6,600 nucleotides of DNA from Deltaproteobacteria bacterium (GTDB taxonomy: Bacteria; Bdellovibrionota; UBA1018; UBA923). This document shows, piece by piece, positions 1-5,345 of the stretch (its first letter is position 1; each line of letters begins with the position of its first letter). Below the pieces are notes generated by a model. It did not search any database. It was not told where the DNA came from and was given only the letters and a program-made list of their open reading frames with translations. A program made the translations under genes and the position numbers. Location: NCBI GenBank assembly GCA_016194795.1, contig JACQAX010000194.1, positions 1 to 6,600 on the forward strand. Direction: 5' to 3'.

Positions 1-1069
1 CGGCCGAGAGCGCGGCGCACGAGGCGATCGCGAGCAGGAGGATCTTTCCGCGGCTCACCTTCCAGAGCAGGCCGTCGTAGAGGAAGTGCAGGAGACCGGT
101 GAAGACCGCATACGCGATCAGCAGCCCCCACGGCCTGACCGAGCCGTGCGCGAAGACGTTCGTGAGCCCCAGCATCAAAGCCACGAGCAGGGCGTTGCCG
201 AGGAAGGTCGCGCCGAGCTTCACCCCGTACTTGCGCTGCGCGTAGACGTTGACGAAGACCGAGTACTCGAAGGCGTGGCTGAAGCCGAGCACGAGCACGC
301 CGACGAGCAGCGAGTGGGCGAAGCACGCCATGATGAGCGCGACCGACAAGGCAAAGAGCAGCTTGGGAATGCTCTCGGGGCGGTAGTTTTCGAGCTCGCA
401 CGAAAGCCATTTCCAGGTGAACCATCCCGCGTAGCCGAGCGCGGGGGCAAGCAGGGCGAGGCTCGCGGGCTTGAGATAGGGGAGCCAGCGCGTGAGAAAC
501 TGGATCTCGGGTGGCCCATACGAGATGATCCTGGCGCCCATGCCGGCGTAGCGGAACGCCGAGCCGGCGATCACCACCGCGAGCCAGGAAAAGAACAGGT
601 GGCGCTCGACGCGCGCCTCGCCGTGCCCGAGCTTCGACGAGTAGATGCGCAGGAAGCCGTATTTCTGCATGATGGTGTGGTACACCTGCCAGACGCCGCT
701 TACCGCGGTGACGAGCGAGTAGAACGCGACGAGCGCGGTGCGCGCGCTCCCGTAAGGGAGCGCATGGTAGGCCACTCCGGGAGCCACGAGCAGCAGCGCC
801 ACGACCGGCGTCCACACGAAGATCGCGCGGTGGCGAGCGAAGACCTCGCGGTCACCGTAGGCGAGGCCCAGGCTGTAGTGGCGATGCATGCGGTTGACGA
901 ACAAGGTCAGGGCGATGAGCGCCTGCACGGCCGCGGGGCAGGCGAGCTGGCTCTCGGCGTCGCAGACGAAGCCCGGAAGCGCGAGCGCCAGGAAGGCGTA
1001 GACGAGATACAGCGGCACCCACGAGTACCCGATCAGGGCGAGGTCGACGAAGGGGCTGTGCATCCACAT
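1..1069 (-). CDS. Multi-pass membrane protein of unknown function with His motifs (3' end outside window)
   Basis: The frame is open from ATG 1069 to the left edge, giving 356 residues with the C-terminus missing. I do not recognise a named family. Hydrophobic segments lie near residues 10-32, 45-60, 84-102, 111-127, 158-175, 201-217, 235-262, 284-303 and 313-328, so it is a polytopic inner-membrane protein. Polar clusters recur at membrane edges: NRMHRHY (59-65), WQVYHTIMQKYG (127-138), H252, SHAFEY (264-269) and HFLYDGLLWK (328-337). Repeated His with aromatic and Asp/Glu residues resembles the layout of membrane di-metal oxygenases or desaturases, but that is inference only. A second ATG at 1063 could also be the start. 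The gene begins 26 bp after the HprK-like gene on the same strand, so an operon is likely. A TACAAT box at 1077-1082 may give extra transcription. The long frame on the opposite strand here is rich in Arg and Glu with no fold signature, and is a shadow. Confidence 0.8.
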   Translation of the reverse strand, partial: MWMHSPFVDLALIGYSWVPLYLVYAFLALALPGFVCDAESQLACPAAVQALIALTLFVNRMHRHYSLGLAYGDREVFARHRAIFVWTPVVALLLVAPGVAYHALPYGSARTALVAFYSLVTAVSGVWQVYHTIMQKYGFLRIYSSKLGHGEARVERHLFFSWLAVVIAGSAFRYAGMGARIISYGPPEIQFLTRWLPYLKPASLALLAPALGYAGWFTWKWLSCELENYRPESIPKLLFALSVALIMACFAHSLLVGVLVLGFSHAFEYSVFVNVYAQRKYGVKLGATFLGNALLVALMLGLTNVFAHGSVRPWGLLIAYAVFTGLLHFLYDGLLWKVSRGKILLLAIASCAALSA

Positions 1070-1076
1070 CGCAACG

Positions 1077-1082
1077 ATTGTA
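1077..1082 (-). promoter_or_regulatory. Candidate -10 box (TACAAT) just before the membrane-protein start
   Basis: Read on the minus strand, TACAAT is followed by 7 nt and then ATG at 1069, so transcription would begin at or next to the start codon. The -35 position (about 1100-1105, TACATT) is a poor match and overlaps the end of the HprK-like gene. It could be an internal promoter of the operon or a chance match. No Shine-Dalgarno sequence is visible before this ATG. Confidence 0.35.
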
Positions 1083-1095
1083 GTACGGGCGGCGC

Positions 1096-2136
1096 CTAAA
1101 ATGTACTCAGGAAATCGAGCAACGCCGCGGCGTTGGCCGCCGGGTTCGGCGTGCGCCGGAAGACGAACGCGCGAGACGAGCGCGCGATCGAGAAGGCGGT
1201 CGCGGCGCGGGATGCGGCGATCCGCGCCAGCCTGAGCAGGTGGGGGGGATCGAACCTCAGCAGATACTCGGCCATCTGCGCGACCCCGAGGCCCACGACC
1301 ATCGAGCGGGTGAGCGCGGCCAAGGCGCGCTCGCGGCCGCACTCCTCGAACGCGGCCTCGTCGAAATCCCGCCCGCCGTCGACGAAGATCGCGTCCACCG
1401 GGCCGGGGCTCGCGATCTCGCCGGCCGCCCAGGGATAGAGCAGCTTTTCGGGGAAAAGGCGCCGGGGAAAGGGGCGTCCCTGTCCGGCGAGCTCGGCGCC
1501 GAACGGCTTCACCGCCGCCGCGGCCAGCGCGAGGCGGTTCGGGTGCGGAGCCATGCCCTTGCGCGTGAGCAGCGGCGTCTCATCGGAAAAGAAGGTCGCC
1601 TGCCCGGCTCGCTCGCGGCGCAGAGCCATCGCGAGCGTCGACTTTCCGCCGCCCTCGTCGAAGACGCAGAGCGCGTTCCGGCCGTGCGCGCGAAAGCCGA
1701 GAGCGTGCACGCGATGCAGGCCTTGGGCATCGAACAGCTCTCCGACGACCGAAAGCGTCGCATTATAGGCGATCTCGTAGAGGAGCTCGGCGTCGGCGGC
1801 CTGGATCCCCACCGAGAGCGCGAACGGGTCGCTCGCGTCGAGCACGGCGGCGCTCGCGTCGTCATAGCGGACCAGCCGCTCCGGTCCGGTTCCGCGCGCT
1901 TCGCACATTCGCGTGCGGAAAAGGCGCGCCGGCAACCTCTTGTCACCCGAGGCGAAGGGCCGGGCCGAGAGCGCGAGCACGGCGCGCGGAAGCTCCTCGG
2001 AGGGAGCTTCGTTCCCGGGCCAGGCCGCGAAGTCGGCCGCAAGCCTTGCCGCGCAGTCGTCGGCCGCCGCGGTCCCGTCGGACTGAAGCTCGAGCCGCAC
2101 GCCATGTCCGGCGGCAGGGAGCAGTTGGATGATCAT
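1096..2136 (-). CDS. HprK-related (HPr kinase/phosphorylase-like) P-loop protein
   Basis: This is a 346-residue protein. The C-terminal half resembles the HPr kinase/phosphorylase and PEP-carboxykinase-like fold. A LHRVHALG stretch (140-146 region) leads into a P-loop, VFDEGGGKSTLAMAL (158-172), and then an acidic Walker-B-like strand, FFSDETPLL (182-190, D185 and E186). The N-terminal 100 residues are typical of HprK-related proteins of biosynthetic clusters, which lack the true HprK N-terminal domain. Known relatives phosphorylate serine on a protein or small molecule; the substrate here cannot be read. The first glycine of the usual GxxxxGKS motif is Phe159, while K165, S166 and T167 are kept. 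The start ATG 2136 lies inside a 16-bp palindrome and 23 bp from the divergent ABC permease start. The gene is probably co-transcribed with the membrane protein downstream. Family assignment is fairly good; function is uncertain. Confidence 0.72.
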   Translation of the reverse strand: MIIQLLPAAGHGVRLELQSDGTAAADDCAARLAADFAAWPGNEAPSEELPRAVLALSARPFASGDKRLPARLFRTRMCEARGTGPERLVRYDDASAAVLDASDPFALSVGIQAADAELLYEIAYNATLSVVGELFDAQGLHRVHALGFRAHGRNALCVFDEGGGKSTLAMALRRERAGQATFFSDETPLLTRKGMAPHPNRLALAAAAVKPFGAELAGQGRPFPRRLFPEKLLYPWAAGEIASPGPVDAIFVDGGRDFDEAAFEECGRERALAALTRSMVVGLGVAQMAEYLLRFDPPHLLRLARIAASRAATAFSIARSSRAFVFRRTPNPAANAAALLDFLSTF

Positions 2137-2140
2137 CCAA
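2125..2140. promoter_or_regulatory. Perfect 16-bp palindrome TTGGATGATCATCCAA, candidate operator
   Basis: The sequence equals its own reverse complement over 16 bases. It covers the first codons of the HprK-like gene (ATG ATC ATC CAA on the minus strand) and ends 19 bases before the permease GTG. Its left half is also the proposed -35 hexamer of the permease promoter (TTGGAT, 2125-2130). A dimeric repressor or activator bound here could control both divergent genes. No regulator gene is in the window. Confidence 0.45.
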
Positions 2141-2143
2141 AGC

Positions 2144-2149
2144 AGGTTA
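2144..2149 (-). promoter_or_regulatory. Weak candidate -10 box (TAACCT) for the HprK-like gene
   Basis: On the minus strand, TAACCT is followed by 7 nt and then ATG 2136. The -35 position (about 2167-2172, GGGATT) is poor. The box overlaps by two bases the plus-strand -10 box at 2148-2153, so the two promoters could not be occupied together. Confidence 0.25.
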
Positions 2150-2159
2150 ACTTAATAAG

Positions 2160-2927
2160 GTGAACGAATCCCGGATATTCCGCCATCAGATCCAGACGCT
2201 GGCGATCGCCAATCTCAAGGCGCGTTATCGCAAAACCTTCGCGGGCTTCCTGTGGGTGGTGCTCAATCCGCTCATCATGTTCGGGGTGCAGAGCCTGGTG
2301 TTCCGCAAGTTCATCCGGCTCGAGGTTCCCGACTACGGCATGTTTCTCCTGTCGGGGCTGCTGCCCTGGATCTTCATTCTGCAGACGCTCGAGATGTCGA
2401 CGTCGCTACTCGTGGTGAACGGGCGTCTCCTGAAATCCTTCCCGCTGAACCCGCTCGTCTGCCTGCTCGCGCAGCTCTGCGATAACGCCGTCAACTTCGT
2501 CGCCGCTTTCGTGCTCGTGCTCGTGCCGGTCTGGATCCGCACCCCTGGAAGCAAGCTCGGGCTGATCTTCCTTCCTCTTCCGATCCTGACGCTCTTCATC
2601 GGCGTGTTCGGCCTGGCCTGGCTGCTCGCCAGCCTGCAGGTGTTCTTCCGCGACACCCGCTTCATGGTGAGCTTCGTGATGAGCTTCGCCTTTTTCCTGA
2701 CGCCCGTCTTTTATCCGGTCGAGTACGTCCCCAGCCAGTTTCGCTGGATGGTTCTCGTCAACCCGTTCCACCATCTGCTCGTGCCCTTCCGCATGTCGCT
2801 GTACTCGTTCACGCCGCAGGGCTTCGCGCACGCCATCGGCGTCGCGGCGGGCGTGGCGCTCTTCTTCCTGGGGGCCGCGGCGGTTTTCTGGAGACTCAAG
2901 AGAAACGATGTCTACCTCAACATCTGA
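2160..2927 (+). CDS. ABC-2 type polysaccharide exporter permease (Wzm/TagG/KpsM family)
   Basis: This 255-residue inner-membrane subunit belongs to the ABC-2 family that exports lipid-linked O-antigen, teichoic acid or capsule chains to the periplasm. Family marks are visible in order. An amphipathic N-terminus with LKARYRKTFAGFLWVVLNP (19-37) leads into the first membrane helix. Further helices lie near 60-75, 108-126, 134-158, 168-185 and 222-243. The conserved VFFRDTRFM (161-169), then TPVFYPVEYVP (181-191) and a downstream LVNPFHH (199-205), are characteristic. Length is normal for the family. The start is GTG 2160; no earlier in-frame start fits, since the divergent gene begins 23 bp away. 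The 3' end overlaps the ATPase gene by 20 bp, indicating coupled translation. The substrate cannot be deduced, but the carbamoyltransferase and SGNH neighbours suggest a decorated surface glycan. The permease itself shows no lesion. Confidence 0.93.
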   Translation: MNESRIFRHQIQTLAIANLKARYRKTFAGFLWVVLNPLIMFGVQSLVFRKFIRLEVPDYGMFLLSGLLPWIFILQTLEMSTSLLVVNGRLLKSFPLNPLVCLLAQLCDNAVNFVAAFVLVLVPVWIRTPGSKLGLIFLPLPILTLFIGVFGLAWLLASLQVFFRDTRFMVSFVMSFAFFLTPVFYPVEYVPSQFRWMVLVNPFHHLLVPFRMSLYSFTPQGFAHAIGVAAGVALFFLGAAAVFWRLKRNDVYLNI

Positions 2928-3593
2928 TAAACCCGAGCCGATCATCACGCTCAAGAACGTGAACCTCGTTTTCAACACCGACGTGTACCGGGCGATGAGC
3001 TGGCGAGACGTGTTCACGCGGGCGTTTCGCGATCCGCTGGCCGCGCTTCGCGCCGAGCACGACCGCCTTCCGGTCGCCAAGAACATCTCGTTCACGATCA
3101 ACCGCGGCGACCGCATCGGGCTCATCGGCGTCAACGGCTCGGGCAAGACCTCACTCTGCCGCTGCATCGCCGGAATGTACCACCCCACCACGGGGGCGAT
3201 CACGCGGCGAGGCGCGATCCGCGCGGTTTTCGACACCGGAATCGGCATCCAGCCCGAGCTTACCGGGCGCGAGAACGCGCGGCTGCTCGCGAGCCTCCGT
3301 TTCGCGTCTACAGCAACGGCATGCAGGCGCGCCTTTGTCTTTCGATGATCTCGTGCCGCCCGTGCGACATCCTCATCCTCGACGAAGTCTTCGACGGCGC
3401 CGACGCGTTTTTCCGCGAGAAGATCTCGAGCCGCATCCTCAAGATGATCGAGAGCTCGGGCGCGGTCCTGTTCGTGAGCCACGGCATGGAGCAGGTGCGA
3501 CGCGTGTGCAACCGCGTGCTCGTGCTCAAGGAGGGCGCCGTGGTCTTCGACGGCGACGTCGAGACCGGAATCAAGCTCTACGGGACGGTATGA
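2908..3593 (+). pseudogene. ABC exporter ATPase (Wzt/TagH/KpsT family), internal deletion plus frameshift
   Basis: Two frames together encode one ATPase. The first, from ATG 2908 to the TGA at 3346-3348, holds the N-terminal domain with Walker A GVNGSGKT (residues 74-81) and the Q-loop region IQPELTGREN (114-123). After about 3285-3300 homology moves to the -1 frame, which runs to TGA 3591-3593. That part holds the signature YSNGMQARL, Walker B CDILILDEVF and the switch His in LFVSHG. Between GREN and YSNGM about 14 residues remain, where relatives have roughly 38, so some 24 codons of the helical subdomain are missing. The frame change fits a loss of 3n+1 bases. A simple slip would restore frame but not the missing helices, so the product is probably inactive. 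No C-terminal carbohydrate-binding extension is present, as in KpsT/TagH. ATG 2908 overlaps the permease end; AAGAGA at 2898-2903 could serve as ribosome binding site. An assembly error is possible. Confidence 0.85.
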
Positions 3594-3597
3594 AAAG

Positions 3598-3681
3598 TGG
3601 TGCGGATGGAGAGACTCGAACTCTCATGCTTTTGGCGTACGACCCTGAATCGTATGCGTCTACCAATTCCGCCACATCCGC
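3598..3681 (-). tRNA. tRNA-Leu (anticodon CAG), CCA encoded
   Basis: On the minus strand the 84 nt fold as a class II tRNA. The acceptor stem is GCGGATG/CATCCGC with discriminator A and an encoded CCA. The D stem is GCG/CGC with loop GAATTGGTAGA. The anticodon stem is TACGA/TCGTA around the loop TTCAGGG, so the anticodon is CAG (plus-strand 3645-3647) and it reads CUG, a codon expected to be common in this GC-rich genome. The T arm is GAGAG/CTCTC with TTCGAGT. The variable arm, 12 nt, is short with a weak stem for class II. The gene lies 49 bp downstream of the SGNH gene on the same strand and has its own strong promoter. Its 3' end is 4 bases from the stop of the broken ABC ATPase, which runs towards it. 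Confidence 0.96.
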
Positions 3682-3712
3682 ACGAACCACTTTCTTGAAC
3701 CAGGAAGGGGCG

Positions 3713-3741
3713 ACCATAACCTAGGTCGGCCTACATTTCAA
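3713..3741 (-). promoter_or_regulatory. Sigma70-type stable-RNA promoter of tRNA-Leu
   Basis: On the minus strand, TTGAAA (3736-3741), exactly 17 bp, then TATGGT (3713-3718), followed by the GC-rich discriminator CGCCCC. A GC-rich discriminator is typical of stringently controlled stable-RNA promoters. Transcription would start near 3706, leaving a leader of about 25 nt before the mature tRNA 5' end at 3681. The -35 box overlaps the last codons of the SGNH gene, so that gene's 3' end is constrained twice. Confidence 0.65.
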
Positions 3742-5257
3742 CAGAGGTATCCCCAAGGATTTTAAGGATCTGGGCGTACACCTGGTCGGCCATCAGCGCC
3801 TGGCCATAGCTGGTGAGGTGGGCGAAGTCCCACCAAAGCAGCCCCGAATCGGCCACCTGGGGCGACGAATAGTAACGATGCGCGTCCAGCACGGGAATGC
3901 CGTGCCTGGCGGCGACGTCGAGCAGGTCGCGATGGCGGGCCAGAAGCGACGACTCCGACATGCCATCGGTTTCCTCACCCTCCATGTCCTGGCTGGTCTC
4001 GGGGTCGGTTGCCTCGAGAACGAAAACCGTTTTAGCCCCGATCGCGGCGTCGAGCGCGACGAGCTTTTCGAGGTTCGCGGCGAAGTCGGCGCGCCCACGG
4101 TCGCTGCTGCCCAGAACGGCGATGACGAGCTGGGGCTTCCAGCGCGCCCAGCGCGCCCGATGCTCGTCGACGAGGCGCTCCAGGTTGGAGGCCCGAACTC
4201 CGGTGTTCAGGAGCGCGCCGGCCACGCCGGTGCGGGCAGCCAGCTTTTTCTCGAGCAGGTTGCTCCATCGCTCGCCTTCGACCCGTGCTCCCGTGCCCCA
4301 CGTCTGCGACGTGCCGAGCAGCAGCACGCGGAGCTTCGCGGGATGGGCGAGGAGGGGCTCGAGAAGCCGGGCGACTTCGCCGTTGCCGCGGTCGATCGCC
4401 TCGCTGACGACCTTGCGCGAGGGCCAGGCGCCCGAGAAGTGCTCGTGGGCGACGTACCGCGCGTCGAGCCCCGCAAGCAGGACGGTCGAAAGAAAGGTCG
4501 TGGCATGCACCACGAGCGTTCTTTTGCGTTCCCCGCCCGGGCTGACGAGCAGAGCGACGAGCGCGATCGCGGCCGAGAAAAGCGCGAGCGGGGCCACGGG
4601 CGCATTGGCGAAGCGCTCGTCGAAAAGCTCGTGCCCCTCGCGGTTGAGCGCTCGGATTCTCGCGACGGCGGCCGGGTGGCGGCCGCCTCGGACCACGATC
4701 GTGGCGGGACCCGCGACCGTGGCGTCGAGGGCCGGCATAGCGGTTCCGTTCCAGCGAAGGCCGAGCGCGCCATCCAGCGGCTTCAGCTCGAGCTCGTTCC
4801 ATGCATCGCCCGGCTCGGGCAGCGAGAGCGGCTGCTTGCGGGTGAATTTTCCGACCGGGTCGACCGCGACCAGTGCCGACGGGAAGAGCGGGTTGCGGCT
4901 CACGCGAACTCCGACCGCGCTCCCGGCGGCGTCGCGAAAGAGCACGAGCAAGTAGGCGTTGGCTTCGAGGCGGAAACGGACGAGAAGCTCGCCGACCCTG
5001 GCCGGGTCTTTGCGGTAGACCTCCTGGTGGCCGTACCAGCGCTCGAGGTTCAGCCGGTCTCCCGCGAGCGAGTTGCGGCTCGTGGTGAAATCCTCGGCAC
5101 CGAGCAGACCGGTGTTCTCCTGAAGAAGCTTGCCGCTGCCCCAGCTCGCGTGGCGTTCCAGTGAGTGCGTCATCCGCAACGCGAGCCAGGCGCCGGACGC
5201 GAAAAGCGCCGCGACGAGGAGCGTGACCGCGGCGTGTTTCCGGGATCGTTCCGACAT
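3731..5257 (-). CDS. Membrane-anchored SGNH/GDSL-type hydrolase or acyltransferase-like protein
   Basis: This is a 508-residue protein from ATG 5257. Residues 9-27 form an N-terminal membrane anchor or uncleaved signal. Residues 40-215 are a beta-rich extracytoplasmic region of unrecognised family. Hydrophobic segments follow at about 220-238 and 247-265. The SGNH domain starts at 309: block I LLLGTSQTWGTG with nucleophile S317, block II NTGVRASN around G353, block III GSSD at 383-386, and block V WWDFAHLT with D477 and H480. Block III has Ser where family members have Asn (GxND), so the oxyanion hole may be altered. Relatives are esterases, deacetylases or O-acetyltransferase domains acting on glycans, which fits the exporter nearby. 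The domain should lie in the periplasm or on the membrane, but its side depends on the helix count. An upstream in-frame ATG at 5488 is rejected because the extension overlaps the divergent gene and looks like shadow sequence. Confidence 0.82.
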   Translation of the reverse strand: MSERSRKHAAVTLLVAALFASGAWLALRMTHSLERHASWGSGKLLQENTGLLGAEDFTTSRNSLAGDRLNLERWYGHQEVYRKDPARVGELLVRFRLEANAYLLVLFRDAAGSAVGVRVSRNPLFPSALVAVDPVGKFTRKQPLSLPEPGDAWNELELKPLDGALGLRWNGTAMPALDATVAGPATIVVRGGRHPAAVARIRALNREGHELFDERFANAPVAPLALFSAAIALVALLVSPGGERKRTLVVHATTFLSTVLLAGLDARYVAHEHFSGAWPSRKVVSEAIDRGNGEVARLLEPLLAHPAKLRVLLLGTSQTWGTGARVEGERWSNLLEKKLAARTGVAGALLNTGVRASNLERLVDEHRARWARWKPQLVIAVLGSSDRGRADFAANLEKLVALDAAIGAKTVFVLEATDPETSQDMEGEETDGMSESSLLARHRDLLDVAARHGIPVLDAHRYYSSPQVADSGLLWWDFAHLTSYGQALMADQVYAQILKILGDTSVEM

Positions 5258-5263
5258 CCGTCG

Positions 5264-5292
5264 ATTGTACCGCCGATGGCGACGAACGGGAA
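5264..5292 (-). promoter_or_regulatory. Candidate promoter of the SGNH gene
   Basis: On the minus strand, TTCCCG (5287-5292), 17 bp, then TACAAT (5264-5269), followed by 6 nt and ATG 5257. The -10 box is good and the -35 weak. The spacing implies a leaderless or nearly leaderless mRNA. It also supports ATG 5257 over the upstream ATG at 5488. Confidence 0.5.
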
Positions 5293-5297
5293 AGGGC

Positions 5298-5326
5298 TTG
5301 CTCGCTCCGGACCCCGCCGCTATCGT
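5298..5326 (+). promoter_or_regulatory. Candidate promoter of the carbamoyltransferase gene
   Basis: TTGCTC (5298-5303), exactly 17 bp, then TATCGT (5321-5326). A start near 5333 would leave a leader of about 13 nt before ATG 5346, containing the purine-rich AAGAAACGG. It sits back to back with the SGNH promoter, the two -35 boxes being 5 bp apart. The 88-bp gap 5258-5345 holds nothing else I can identify. Confidence 0.45.
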
Positions 5327-5345
5327 GGCGTGGGATAAGAAACGG

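Larger units (their letters stand above)
2125..2153 (+). promoter_or_regulatory. Candidate sigma70 promoter for the ABC exporter genes
   Basis: TTGGAT (2125-2130), a 17-bp spacer, then TAACTT (2148-2153). Six bases separate the -10 box from GTG 2160, so the transcript would be nearly leaderless. The -35 hexamer lies within the palindrome at 2125-2140. No mapped start supports this; it is a pattern match. Confidence 0.4.

Noticed and set aside
86..1099. 337-codon open frame on the plus strand
   Set aside because: It is rich in Arg, Glu and Asp with no recognisable fold and lies opposite the membrane-protein frame, which has proper hydrophobic helices. It is a shadow of GC-rich codon use.
1240..2163. 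307-codon plus-strand frame opposite the HprK-like gene
   Set aside because: Arg/Gly/Glu-rich with no motif. The minus frame has a P-loop and Walker-B-like strand, so the plus frame is a shadow.
3285..3348. Programmed -1 frameshift in the ATPase
   Set aside because: There is no slippery heptamer such as A AAA AAG, and a slip would not restore the roughly 24 missing residues of the helical subdomain.
2406..3482. 358-codon minus-strand frame opposite the ABC exporter genes
   Set aside because: The permease and ATPase motifs are clear on the plus strand. The minus frame crosses both and shows only charged low-complexity sequence.
3594..3597. Rho-independent terminator between the ATPase gene and tRNA-Leu
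   Set aside because: Only four bases separate them, with no hairpin and U-run on the plus strand. The short T-run after the tRNA CCA on the minus strand has no hairpin of its own.
3818..5164. 448-codon plus-strand frame opposite the SGNH gene
   Set aside because: No domain signature, charged composition; the minus frame carries the full set of SGNH blocks.
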